NCBI GenBank assembly: GCA_017452505.1
Contig: JAFTMI010000001.1
Span: 1-64,000 of the forward strand
Direction of reading: 5' to 3'
DNA length: 64,000 bases
From: Oscillospiraceae bacterium
GTDB lineage: Bacteria; Bacillota; Clostridia; Oscillospirales; Oscillospiraceae
Part shown: positions 50,727 through 59,308 of the stretch, piece by piece
How the letters are laid out: each line of letters starts with the position of its first letter
Position numbering within the stretch: position 1 is the first letter of the stretch
Notes under the pieces: model-generated
What the model saw: the letters and a program-made list of their open reading frames with translations, nothing else
Told to the model about the DNA's origin: nothing
Databases searched by the model: none
Program-made: the position numbers and the translations under genes

Positions 50727-51518
50727 ATGGAGATCGGTATCAATTTATATCCCAAGTGGCCTTATGAAGAAGTGATCGCCGCCTTTGCAGAAAACGGTAT
50801 CGCCAGAACTTTTGTGAATATTGAGCATCCGGAATTTGAAAAAGCAATGGAAGCCTTGGAAAAGAATAGTATCGTTGTGGACAATTTCCATGCCCCGTTC
50901 AAAGGCCTCAATGCAATTTGGGAGCCGGGGGAGGCGGGCGATGAAATGCTCCGCCGCCTGATGGGCGGTGTGGATGCCTGCGTCAAATACAATGTTAAGG
51001 TGATGGTAGGCCATGTTTCCAACGGACGGCCTATGCCGCCCATCAGCCCCGTTGGTTTGGACAGATACGACCGGCTGATGGCTTATGCAAAAGAAAAGGG
51101 CATAACGATAGCCTTTGAAAGCCACCGGTTTGTGGAGAATGTCCGCTACTTTATGGAGCGCTATCCCCAGGCGGGCTTTTGCCTGGATACCTCCCACGAG
51201 GATGCTTTCACTCCCGGTGTGCGCTATATGCCTATGTGGGGTCACCGGCTGGTTGCCACCCACTTGAGCGATAACGAATATGTGTGCGATTACGATATGC
51301 ATATGATCCCCTTTGACGGCCATATCGAATGGGATAAAACCGCCCGGGAGATCGCCCAGTGCGGCCGGGATGTGACCTTGATGCTGGAAGTTAAGCCGGA
51401 TAATCACGAAAAATATAAGAATGTGTCCATAAAAGACTACTTTGCCGCTGCGGCAAAAAGTATCAAATGCTTTGCAGAAATGGTAGAAAATTGCAAGATT
51501 GACCCTTGCAATACTTGA
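50727..51518 (+). CDS. Sugar phosphate isomerase/epimerase-like TIM-barrel protein
   Basis: 263 residues of the AP-endonuclease-2/xylose-isomerase-like fold. Likely metal ligands: VDNFHAPF (about 50-57), AFESHRF, FCLDTSHEDAFTP, ATHLSDNE and MLEVKPD. The reaction cannot be predicted; relatives include myo-inosose dehydratases and hexulose epimerases. A 51-bp gap separates it from cysK. Confidence 0.8.
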   Translation: MEIGINLYPKWPYEEVIAAFAENGIARTFVNIEHPEFEKAMEALEKNSIVVDNFHAPFKGLNAIWEPGEAGDEMLRRLMGGVDACVKYNVKVMVGHVSNGRPMPPISPVGLDRYDRLMAYAKEKGITIAFESHRFVENVRYFMERYPQAGFCLDTSHEDAFTPGVRYMPMWGHRLVATHLSDNEYVCDYDMHMIPFDGHIEWDKTAREIAQCGRDVTLMLEVKPDNHEKYKNVSIKDYFAAAAKSIKCFAEMVENCKIDPCNT

Positions 51519-51569
51519 GATTCTAAGGTACAATAACGGACAGGAATTGGATTAGGAGAAATTGTTGTT

Positions 51570-52499
51570 ATGATCTATCAGAATATTTTAGAGGCCATTG
51601 GCCATACCCCTATCATCCAGCTGAAGCGGATGGTGCCCGAGGGTGCGGCCCGTGTTCTTGTGAAGTACGAGGGATTGAATGTAGGCGGCTCTATCAAGAC
51701 CCGGGTGGCCTATAATATGATCCAGGATGCCATCGCCAAGGGCAAGATCACCAAGGATACCATCATTGTAGAGCCCACTTCCGGTAACCAGGGCATCGGC
51801 CTTGCATTGGTGGGCGCGGTGCTGGGCTATAAGGTGCGGATCGTTATGCCGGACTCCGTCAGCGTGGAGCGGCGGAAGCTGATGCGTCACTATGGCGCGG
51901 AGGTGGTCTTGGTCCACGATGCGGGCAATATCGGTGATGCGATTGAAGAGTGCCTGCAGACCGCTCTGCGTATGGAGCGGGAAGACCCCAATGTGTTTGT
52001 GCCCCAGCAGTTTGTAAACCCCGCCAATCCTATGATCCACCGGCACCAGACCGGCCTGGAGATTTTGGAGCAGGTGGGCGGTCCTATTGATGGTTTCTGC
52101 TCCGGTATCGGTACCGGCGGCACCATCACCGGCATCGGTGAGACCTTGAAGGCGCTGAACCCCCATATGACCATTTGGGCTGTGGAGCCTGCCAACGCTG
52201 CCATCTTGGCCGGCGGTACTGTGGGTACGCACCTGCAGATGGGTATTGGTGATGGCTTGATCCCCGAGATCCTCAATCAAAATATCTACGAGGATATTTA
52301 CATCGTCAGCGACGAGGAGGCTTTGGAAACTGCCCAGCGGCTGGCCCGGGAAGAGGGCCTTATGTGCGGCATCTCCTCCGGTACCAATGTGGCGGCAGCC
52401 ATCCAGCTGGCGAAAAAGCTTGGCCCCGGCAAAACTGTTGTTACCGTCCTGCCGGACACTGCCGAGCGCTACTTCTCCACCCCCTTGTTCGAGGAATAA
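51570..52499 (+). CDS. cysK: Cysteine synthase (O-acetylserine sulfhydrylase)
   Basis: 309 residues, PLP fold type II. PLP-lysine motif GGSIKTR (where most CysK have SVKDR), the substrate loop TSGNQGIGLA, phosphate-binding GTGGTITG and C-terminal PDTAERYFSTPLF are all present. It makes cysteine from O-acetylserine and sulfide. No cysE is adjacent. Start ATG 51570 with TAGGAG nearby. Confidence 0.95.
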   Translation: MIYQNILEAIGHTPIIQLKRMVPEGAARVLVKYEGLNVGGSIKTRVAYNMIQDAIAKGKITKDTIIVEPTSGNQGIGLALVGAVLGYKVRIVMPDSVSVERRKLMRHYGAEVVLVHDAGNIGDAIEECLQTALRMEREDPNVFVPQQFVNPANPMIHRHQTGLEILEQVGGPIDGFCSGIGTGGTITGIGETLKALNPHMTIWAVEPANAAILAGGTVGTHLQMGIGDGLIPEILNQNIYEDIYIVSDEEALETAQRLAREEGLMCGISSGTNVAAAIQLAKKLGPGKTVVTVLPDTAERYFSTPLFEE

Positions 52500-52525
52500 A
52501 ACTGTTAAAAAATGATCGGCAGGCA

Positions 52526-52554
52526 TTGACAAGCCGATTGTTTTATGGTAGGAT
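52526..52554 (+). promoter_or_regulatory. Promoter of the T-box-controlled ABC operon
   Basis: TTGACA (52526-52531), 17-bp spacer, TAGGAT (52549-52554), just upstream of Stem I. A small ATCGGC/GCCGAT hairpin in the same region may terminate cysK. Confidence 0.75.
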
Positions 52555-52570
52555 ACAGAAAATATCAAAA

Positions 52571-52845
52571 AGCGTTTGAGCGGAAACCAGTACCCGTGAA
52601 TAGTCGCATTTCAGAGAGCTGCCGTTTGGTGCAAGGCAGTAATGCAAAAGACGGTGAATTCATTCCGTTAGCTGTTGGCTGAAGGCCCATGGGCTGTGTA
52701 GGTTTTCCGGGTTCGACCGTTACATCGATAAGGGTGTGTTAGCACCCTATGAGGCTCTTTTTGCGAGAAAAGAGTGAAGCAGAGTGGTACCGCAATCAAT
52801 GATTGTCCCTGCTCATCTCCTTTTGGGAGATGAGCAGTTTTTTAT
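52571..52845 (+). promoter_or_regulatory. T-box leader, probable tRNA-Phe specificity
   Basis: Stem I has AGTA (52589-52592) opposite GAA (52656-52658), the apical GGTGCAA (52628-52634), and the T-box AGAGTGGTACCGC (52781-52793). The specifier loop reads GAA-TTC-A; TTC (52659-52661) is Phe. An offset reading, TCA (Ser), lacks the purine that normally follows the codon. The UGGU of the T-box would pair with an A discriminator base, as in tRNA-Phe. Antiterminator helix AGCAG/CTGCT and terminator at 52809-52843 are mutually exclusive. High uncharged tRNA should turn the importer on. Confidence 0.88.
52809..52843 (+). terminator. T-box-controlled terminator
   Basis: 12-bp stem (52809-52820 with 52826-52837) followed by T6. 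Its 5' arm is shared with the antiterminator. Confidence 0.9.
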
Positions 52846-52900
52846 TGCGTTGGTTTTCACAGCCTACTGCTGTGTAAATAAAATAAAAGGAGTAATTGTT

Positions 52901-53830
52901 ATGAAAAAAGTTATCGCACTCGTTATGGCGCTGGTATTGTGCGCCGGTATGTGTCTGTCTATGTCCGCTTGCGGCAAGAAGGCAGATTTTACTGTTGGTA
53001 TTTGCCAGCTTATGGAGCACGAATCTCTGGATAAAGCCACCAAGGGCTTTACCGAGGCTCTGACCGAAGCGCTGGAAAAGGAAGGCAAAACTGTGAAGTT
53101 TGAGACCCAGGTCGCCGGTGAAGCCGATCTTTGCACCACCGTAGTCAGCACCCTGGTTGCAAAGAATGTGGACCTGATTATGGGTAATGCCACCCCCGCA
53201 CTGCTGGCTGCTGCCAATGCAACCACCGAAATTCCCGTTTTGGGCACTTCCGTCACCGACTATAATGATACCTTCGGTGGCAAGATCCCTGCCAATGTGT
53301 CCGGTACTTCCGACGCGGTTCCCTTCGCTGACCAGGCGCAGATGATGATCGACTCTCTGAAGCTGGTGGAAGGCGATGTGGTTGGTGTTCTGTATTGCTC
53401 CGGTGAGTCCAACTCCAAGATTCAGTACGAGGCTGTAAAGGCTCTGTTCGAGGCAAAGGGTATTGTTGTGAAGCAGTACACCTTCTCCGCTACCACCGAG
53501 CTGCAGACCTTGACCGAAAACGCCTGCGGTGAGTGCAAGGCGATATACATTCCCTCCGATAATACCGTTGCTGATAACGATGCCATTGTAGGTACCATCT
53601 GCAACGAGCAGAAGAAGACTCCTGTATACACCAGCTACGGCGGAAGCATCTGCTACGCAAGCCTGGCCATCGACTACTACGAGCTGGGCAAGGAAACCGG
53701 CAAGATGGCCGCTGAGATCCTGCTGGGCAACAAGACTCCCGCTGATATTGAGGTTGCTACGCTGACTCCCGCTGTGTCCTACAACAAGGAGCTGTGCAAT
53801 AAGCTGGGTATCGAGATCCCCGCAGCATAA
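52901..53830 (+). CDS. ABC transporter substrate-binding lipoprotein (TrpX-like, COG2984 type)
   Basis: 309 residues. Signal peptide with lipobox (SMSAC, Cys about 23). The mature protein is a periplasmic-binding fold: VGICQLMEHESLDKATKGF, IMGNATPALLAAANAT, PVLGTSVTDY, LYCSGESNSKIQYEAVK and YIPSDNTVADN are the COG2984 blocks. Relatives bind tryptophan or other aromatic amino acids. ATG 52901 follows AAAGGAG after the terminator. The T-box points to phenylalanine as ligand. Confidence 0.9.
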   Translation: MKKVIALVMALVLCAGMCLSMSACGKKADFTVGICQLMEHESLDKATKGFTEALTEALEKEGKTVKFETQVAGEADLCTTVVSTLVAKNVDLIMGNATPALLAAANATTEIPVLGTSVTDYNDTFGGKIPANVSGTSDAVPFADQAQMMIDSLKLVEGDVVGVLYCSGESNSKIQYEAVKALFEAKGIVVKQYTFSATTELQTLTENACGECKAIYIPSDNTVADNDAIVGTICNEQKKTPVYTSYGGSICYASLAIDYYELGKETGKMAAEILLGNKTPADIEVATLTPAVSYNKELCNKLGIEIPAA

Positions 53831-53849
53831 TCATTTTTTGAGGTAAACT

Positions 53850-54779
53850 ATGTTCGTTGATTTTTTGAATGCGCTGCCCGGCGCTATCGCCCAGGGACTG
53901 ATTTGGGGTATCATGGCCATTGGTGTCTATATCTCTTATAAGATCCTGGATATTGCCGACTTGACCGTTGACGGATCGATCTGCACCGGTGGCTGTGTTT
54001 GTGCGATGTTGATCCTGGCGGGAGTTCCTGCCTGGGTCAGCATTTTGGTGGCCTTCGTGGCGGGTATGCTCACCGGCATGATCACAGGCCTGCTCCAAAC
54101 GGCACTGGGCGTACCCTCCATTTTGGCAGGTATTTTGACCCAGTTGGGCCTTTACACCGTAAACCTGCTGATCTTAGGCAAGTCGATGGTGGGTATTTAT
54201 TCCGGCTCTTATGACCTTCTGCTGAGTGTCAGCAACATTCCTGCCGCAATCGTTACCTGCGTGGTGGTGATCGCAATTCTGATCGTGTGCCTGTGGCTGT
54301 TCTTCTACACTGAAGTAGGACTGACTCTGAAATCCACCGGTGACAACCCGGATATGAGCCGCGCCCAGGGCGTGAATGTGAACCGCAATAAGGTCATTGG
54401 CCTTGCCATCTCCAACGGTATCGTTGCCCTTGCCGGCGCACTGCTGGCCCAGTACAAGGGATCTGCCAATATTACCGACGGCAGCGGCGCCATTGTTACC
54501 GGCCTGGCGGCTATTTTCATCGGCTTGTCTGTGTCTCTGAAGATCAAACCCAACTTTGTGGTAAGTCTGATCGGCGTGGTTTTCGGCGGTGTGGTTTACT
54601 ACACCATCTATACCGTTGTGATTGTGCTGGGTGTCAATACGGACTACCTGAAGATGCTGTCTGCCACCATCGTGGTAGCATTCCTGGCAGTGCCGTACCT
54701 GAAAACCACCTATTTTAAGAGCGCAAAAGCGGTTCCTCCCATTGTGGAAACACAGGCAGGAGGTGACGACGATGCTTAA
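53850..54779 (+). CDS. ABC transporter permease (TrpY-like, COG4120 type)
   Basis: 309 residues, about nine membrane helices of the branched-chain-amino-acid-permease type. GLIWGIMAIGVYISYKILD at the start, ADLTVDGSICTGG, and GLTLKSTGDNPDMSRAQGVN (the cytoplasmic coupling loop) fit COG4120. Together with the binding protein and ATPase it forms a complete importer. Its stop overlaps the ATPase start. Confidence 0.9.
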   Translation: MFVDFLNALPGAIAQGLIWGIMAIGVYISYKILDIADLTVDGSICTGGCVCAMLILAGVPAWVSILVAFVAGMLTGMITGLLQTALGVPSILAGILTQLGLYTVNLLILGKSMVGIYSGSYDLLLSVSNIPAAIVTCVVVIAILIVCLWLFFYTEVGLTLKSTGDNPDMSRAQGVNVNRNKVIGLAISNGIVALAGALLAQYKGSANITDGSGAIVTGLAAIFIGLSVSLKIKPNFVVSLIGVVFGGVVYYTIYTVVIVLGVNTDYLKMLSATIVVAFLAVPYLKTTYFKSAKAVPPIVETQAGGDDDA

Positions 54780-55569
54780 AATCACAAACCTGCAAAAGAC
54801 CTTTCATCCCGGTACGGTCAATGCCAAGACCGCCCTGCGGGGGTTGGATCTGACCCTTGCGGACGGAGATTTTGTCACGGTGATCGGCGGCAACGGCGCG
54901 GGAAAATCCACGCTGCTCAATGCCATCGCCGGTGTCTGGAAGCCGGATTACGGCACCATCGAGTTAGATGGAATTGATGTTACCAATATGCCGGAACATA
55001 AACGGGCAAAATTCTTGGGCCGTGTATTCCAGGATCCTATGAAGGGTACAGCACCGGATATGGAGATCGCCGAAAATCTTGCGATCGCTTCCAAAAGAGG
55101 CATTCCGAGAAAATTCCGGTGGGGTGTTAAAAAATCGGACAGAAAGCAGTATAAAGCGCTGCTTTCCACACTGGAGCTAGGCCTGGAAAACCGCCTTTCC
55201 ACAAAGGTCGGCCTGCTTTCCGGCGGCCAAAGACAGGCAGTGACCTTGCTTATGGCTACACTGAATCGCCCGAAGCTGTTGCTTCTGGACGAGCATACGG
55301 CGGCGCTGGATCCCAAAACCGCATCGAAGGTGCTTTACCTGACCAACAAGATCGTTTCTGAAAATCAGCTTACTACCTTGATGATCACCCATAATATGCA
55401 CGATGCCATTGCATATGGCAATCGGCTGATTATGATGCATGAGGGTAATATCGTCGTAGATGTAAGCGGTGAGGAAAAGAAAAAGCTTACCATAGAACAG
55501 CTTTTGCAGCTGTTTGAAGCATCCAGCGGCAGTAAATTCGCCAGCGATAAGGTTATGCTTTCTAAATAA
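54772..55569 (+). CDS. ABC transporter ATP-binding protein (TrpZ-like, COG1101 type)
   Basis: 265 residues. Walker A GGNGAGKST, Q-loop VFQDPMKGTAPDMEIAENLA, signature LSGGQRQAVTLLMA, Walker B LLLLDEHTAALDP and switch His MITHNMHDAI. The HTAALDP and PMKGTAP blocks are typical of this COG. ATG 54772 with AGGAGG inside the permease 3' end; overlap 8 bp. Confidence 0.93.
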   Translation: MLKITNLQKTFHPGTVNAKTALRGLDLTLADGDFVTVIGGNGAGKSTLLNAIAGVWKPDYGTIELDGIDVTNMPEHKRAKFLGRVFQDPMKGTAPDMEIAENLAIASKRGIPRKFRWGVKKSDRKQYKALLSTLELGLENRLSTKVGLLSGGQRQAVTLLMATLNRPKLLLLDEHTAALDPKTASKVLYLTNKIVSENQLTTLMITHNMHDAIAYGNRLIMMHEGNIVVDVSGEEKKKLTIEQLLQLFEASSGSKFASDKVMLSK

Positions 55570-55570
55570 A

Positions 55571-55612
55571 AAGCGGCGGCAGAGAATGCTTCTCTGCCGC
55601 CTTTGTTATTTT
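55571..55612. terminator. Terminator after the T-box ABC operon
   Basis: A 12-bp stem (55575-55586 with 55590-55601), TGC loop, then T-rich sequence. Also lies at the end of the convergent deacylase gene. Confidence 0.88.
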
Positions 55613-57102
55613 TACACATCCCTATACAGCATCGTGCCGCCCAGTTCGCCGGTGGCAACAGCGTTCACAGCAGCGATCTTGCCGCCCACAATAACATAGT
55701 CAAGGCCCTCAGCCCGCTGGTCGGGATCTACGAAGGTTGCCCGGTCGATGATTTTATCCGGGTCAAAGATGCAGATATCCGCATCAAAGCCCTCCCAAAG
55801 CAGACCTTTGTTCTTGAAACCGTAAACGGCTGCGGGCATAGCGGTCATTTTGCGGATCATTTCCGGCAGGGAAGTGACCTTCCGCTCTCTGACATACCGG
55901 CCCAGGGTCCGGGGGAAAGAACCCCGCAATCTGGGGTGGTAACCGGGTCGGGTCTTCACACCGGAGTCGGTACAGATCATCACCCGGGGATGGGCCATCA
56001 CGGTTTCCACATCCTCTTCACAGATGGAGAAGAACACACCCAGTGCCCGGTCACCGGTGCGGCGGGTGATCTCCATAGCGGCCTCGAATTCATCCACACC
56101 CAGCTTTTCTGCGATCTCCGGTACCATCATACCGTTGAATTCCTCACAGCCGGGGCAGCGGACAGCCATCAGCCAGCTCATGTCCTGATACTTGGCGTAG
56201 TAAGCTTCTTTGATCTGGGCCACCATTTCGGGATCGTTGGCATTTTTCAGCACGGATTCCTTACCGCCGTCCCGCCATTCAGTGGGAATAAACGCGGAGG
56301 AGAAGCCGGTGGAAGCGGCATTGTAGGGATAAACATCGGCAAACAGCTCCAAGCCTTCCGCATTGGCTTGATCGATCATACGCAGTGTGGTATGTACCTT
56401 GCCCCAGTTTTCTTCCCGGCCTGCGGCCTTGTGGTGAGAGATCACACCCCGCACACCGGACTCTCTTACAATGGTGATAAATTCCTGCACAGAACGCACC
56501 AGTTGTGCAGCTTCGCTGCGCAGGTGAATAGCGGCGATGCCGTGATATTCGCCTACCACCTTGGCAATTTCAATTGCCTCGGGGGTTTTCGCAAAGCAGC
56601 CGGGGGCATAGATAAAGCCAAAGGAAACGCCCAATGCGCCGTGCTCCATAGCAGAGCGCATCATAGCCTTCATTTTCTCCAGCTCTTCCGGAGTGGGTTC
56701 TCTGTTAGCAGTGCCGATTACCGCTCTGCGGAGAGTGCCGTGACCGATGAGCATAGCCATATTGGCGCCTAACTTAGAACCCCGGTAGGCATCTAAGAAT
56801 TCTGCCGCATCCGCACCGCACACAGAGCCGCCGCACTGCCCGGCCACAGAGGTGGTGATGCCCTGTTCCACCTTTTCAATCTGCTCCGGATGCTCTTTTA
56901 CAGTGGAATCCGCATGGGAGTGAGAATCAATAAAGCCGGGAGTCACTACCTTGCCGGCAGCATCGATGACAGTCTTGGCATCATCGGGAATGTGCCGGGC
57001 GATCTTTGCAATCTTGCCATCCTTGACAGCGACCTCAGCACGAATGGCAGGGGAGCCGGTGCCGTTGAGGATCTGGCCGTTTTTGATCAGAATATCATAC
57101 AT
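55612..57102 (-). CDS. N-acyl-D-amino-acid deacylase family amidohydrolase
   Basis: 496 residues, amidohydrolase superfamily. Metal motif GFIDSHSHAD (about 57-66), VAGQCGGSVCG with the bridging/second-metal Cys, LRSEA, ISHHKAAG and the Asp in CTDSGV are the D-aminoacylase series. The C-terminal beta domain ends at VGGKIAAVNAV. It would remove acyl groups from N-acyl-D-amino acids. It follows an AraC regulator by 5 bp and is divergent from the uronate operon. Confidence 0.88.
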   Translation of the reverse strand: MYDILIKNGQILNGTGSPAIRAEVAVKDGKIAKIARHIPDDAKTVIDAAGKVVTPGFIDSHSHADSTVKEHPEQIEKVEQGITTSVAGQCGGSVCGADAAEFLDAYRGSKLGANMAMLIGHGTLRRAVIGTANREPTPEELEKMKAMMRSAMEHGALGVSFGFIYAPGCFAKTPEAIEIAKVVGEYHGIAAIHLRSEAAQLVRSVQEFITIVRESGVRGVISHHKAAGREENWGKVHTTLRMIDQANAEGLELFADVYPYNAASTGFSSAFIPTEWRDGGKESVLKNANDPEMVAQIKEAYYAKYQDMSWLMAVRCPGCEEFNGMMVPEIAEKLGVDEFEAAMEITRRTGDRALGVFFSICEEDVETVMAHPRVMICTDSGVKTRPGYHPRLRGSFPRTLGRYVRERKVTSLPEMIRKMTAMPAAVYGFKNKGLLWEGFDADICIFDPDKIIDRATFVDPDQRAEGLDYVIVGGKIAAVNAVATGELGGTMLYRDV

Positions 57103-57107
57103 AGCAG

Positions 57108-57872
57108 TTACTCCTTTTTGGGCGTGTAGCCATATTTTTTCTTGTAAAGTCGAATGAAGAAGGAAAGACTGCTGAAACCGCAGGCCTCTGCCGCTTCGGA
57201 TACATTGTAAACACCGCTTTGCAGCATGATCCGGGCATTTTCCAATCGGATATCATTGCGGTGCTGGATGGGGGACTTGCCGGTGTACTTATGGAACAGC
57301 CGTCGGAAATTCACTTCGCTCATACCGCAAAGGGCGGCATACTCGCTGATGGGCCGGCTGTCGGCGTAGTTGGCGGAGATCTCCGACAGGGCAGCCTGGA
57401 GTTTCTTGTAGGTAGTGGGGATTTTGGAATAGGTGGCATCGATCTGCCACAAAAGCCTGTACATACAGGAAAGATAATAAAAGGAATGGTTGTTGCCCGG
57501 ACGGAAGAATGCATTGATCCGCTCGTCCGCTTCCGGCAGTGCGATCTTGTGAGGGTAGGAGAGGTATTCCGGCAGAACACCCTCAGCAAGGTCAAATTGT
57601 ACAATTTTGATTTCTGTGTTTTCTTCCAGGTAAGTGCCGGTATAGGCGCAGTTTTGGGGAATAAACACCAATTCTCCTGCTTTTACATCTATATGGGTCT
57701 CTTCACTCCCGTAAAAAGTATCCCGCATCACACCTCGGACAGTATACACAAAACCGTGCTTGGGGCGACCTTTTCGGTGGGAGTATTTATAATCTTTGGG
57801 TCTGGAAACGTTCAAAATGTCAATGTTTTTGACGGTAAAGTTCGGCGCTTGTAAATTATTCTCAAAGCGCAT
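57108..57872 (-). CDS. AraC family transcriptional regulator
   Basis: 254 residues. N-terminal cupin-like sensor (about 10-120), C-terminal HTH pair (about 150-254): EYAALCGMSEVNFRRLFHKY and AAEACGFSSLSFFIRLYKKKYG. ATG 57872 with GGGGTGAT fits; the in-frame ATG at 57920 is unlikely. Shares a 150-bp divergent region with uxaC2, and precedes the D-aminoacylase gene, so it may control both directions. Confidence 0.88.
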   Translation of the reverse strand: MRFENNLQAPNFTVKNIDILNVSRPKDYKYSHRKGRPKHGFVYTVRGVMRDTFYGSEETHIDVKAGELVFIPQNCAYTGTYLEENTEIKIVQFDLAEGVLPEYLSYPHKIALPEADERINAFFRPGNNHSFYYLSCMYRLLWQIDATYSKIPTTYKKLQAALSEISANYADSRPISEYAALCGMSEVNFRRLFHKYTGKSPIQHRNDIRLENARIMLQSGVYNVSEAAEACGFSSLSFFIRLYKKKYGYTPKKE

Positions 57873-57962
57873 AGCTATCACCCCCGTCAATATGATGGCA
57901 TTTTTTTGTGGGAAAGTCAACCCGAAATGATTGAATTGTGTTAAAAAATATCAGATTTATTC

Positions 57963-57991
57963 TTGAACAGGGTTATTGACCGTGCTATACT
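57963..57991 (+). promoter_or_regulatory. Promoter of the uronate operon
   Basis: TTGAAC (57963-57968), 17-bp spacer, TATACT (57986-57991), 33 bp before the GTG at 58025. Confidence 0.7.
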
Positions 57992-58024
57992 TACTTTAAT
58001 AAGTGTGAGAAAGGATGATTTGCT

Positions 58025-59296
58025 GTGGATGAAAATTTCCTGTTAAAGACAGACGGTGCGCGGAAGCTGTACCGGGTAGCCAAGGATCTGCCTATTATCG
58101 ATTTTCATAACCACCTGTCCGTGGCGGAAATGGCCGCTGACCGGCAGTTTGACAATCTGACACAGCTGTGGCTGACCTCTGACCCCTATAAGCACCGCTT
58201 GATGCGTATTTGCGGCGTGGAGGAGAAGTACATCACAGGCTCTGCAAGCGACTACGAAAAGTTTGAAAAGTACTGTGAAATTTTTCCACTTTTGGCGGGC
58301 AACCCGGTGTATGACTGGTCTCGCATGGAGCTGCACCGGATCTTCGGCATTGATACATTACCTACCAAGGAAACTGCCCGGGAAATCTACGAGAAGGCAG
58401 GCGAAATGCTGAAGACCAAGGCCTTTTCCAACAACGGCATTTTGGCGAAATTCAATATTGCTTACCAATCTCCGGTGGCAATGCTCACCGATGACCTGTC
58501 CGGTTTCAACGGCAAGACCGTTGCGCCCTCCCTGCGTGGCGATAACCTGCTCTGCCCGGATGATAATCTGAAAAAGACCCTCACCCAGCGCACCGGCATT
58601 GCCATCGGCGATACCGACAGCTATATTAAGGCTGTCTGCGTTCTGCTGGATACATTCGGCGCAGCCGGCTGCCGTTTTGCTGACCATGCTTTGGATGCGG
58701 GCTTCTTTGAAAGCAACAAGGCCGGCGCAGAAATGCTTATCCGCCTGGGCGCAGAGTATGCCAAGCGGAACTGGACACTGCTGTTGCACATCGATGCCAA
58801 GCGGGCAACCTCTGCCCGTCTTGCTGCGGTTGCCGGTCCTGCCGGTGGCTATGCAGCCGTAGGCGGCAGCTTTGATTTGACCGGTGTTTGCGATTTGCTG
58901 GGCGCTATGGAGCAAAATGGCGGTCTGCCCGACACAGTGATCTTCCCCCTCAATATGAGCGACCAGGCGCCCCTGGCAGTTCTGCAAGGCTCTTTCTCCC
59001 AGGACGGAGTGGCATCCAAGGTCCAGTTAGGACCGGCCTGGTGGTGGTGTGACCATGCCCTGGGCATCCGCAATACCATGGAGTGCATCGCATCCTTCGG
59101 CGCGATCTCCCAGTTCATCGGTATGACCACCGACTCCCGGAGCGTGCTGTCCTTCGGCCGGCACGATTATTTCCGCCGGATCCTCTGTGCCTGGCTGGAC
59201 GAGCATAATGCGGATTGGCAGCTGCCGCAGACGGCGCTGGAGGAGATCCTCATTAAAATTTGTTATAAAAACGCATTGGATAAAATCAATAAATAA
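58025..59296 (+). CDS. Glucuronate isomerase-like protein, short paralog (UxaC2)
   Basis: 423 residues, about 55 shorter than the UxaC at 16054. The metal motif IDFHNHLSVAEMAADRQF, PYKHRLMRICG and the terminal TDSRSVLSFGRHDYFRRI are conserved, but the middle third differs and is shorter. Uronate isomerase activity is likely; substrate preference may differ from the first copy. GTG start with AAAGGATG. It heads an operon with SDR, uxuA and RraA-like genes. Confidence 0.85.
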   Translation: MDENFLLKTDGARKLYRVAKDLPIIDFHNHLSVAEMAADRQFDNLTQLWLTSDPYKHRLMRICGVEEKYITGSASDYEKFEKYCEIFPLLAGNPVYDWSRMELHRIFGIDTLPTKETAREIYEKAGEMLKTKAFSNNGILAKFNIAYQSPVAMLTDDLSGFNGKTVAPSLRGDNLLCPDDNLKKTLTQRTGIAIGDTDSYIKAVCVLLDTFGAAGCRFADHALDAGFFESNKAGAEMLIRLGAEYAKRNWTLLLHIDAKRATSARLAAVAGPAGGYAAVGGSFDLTGVCDLLGAMEQNGGLPDTVIFPLNMSDQAPLAVLQGSFSQDGVASKVQLGPAWWWCDHALGIRNTMECIASFGAISQFIGMTTDSRSVLSFGRHDYFRRILCAWLDEHNADWQLPQTALEEILIKICYKNALDKINK

Positions 59297-59308
59297 GGAG
59301 TGCTGAAA

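Noticed and set aside
52659..52662. Serine (TCA) as T-box specifier
   Set aside because: It would leave no purine after the codon, and the UGGU sequence fits an A discriminator better than the G usual for tRNA-Ser; kept only as an alternative.
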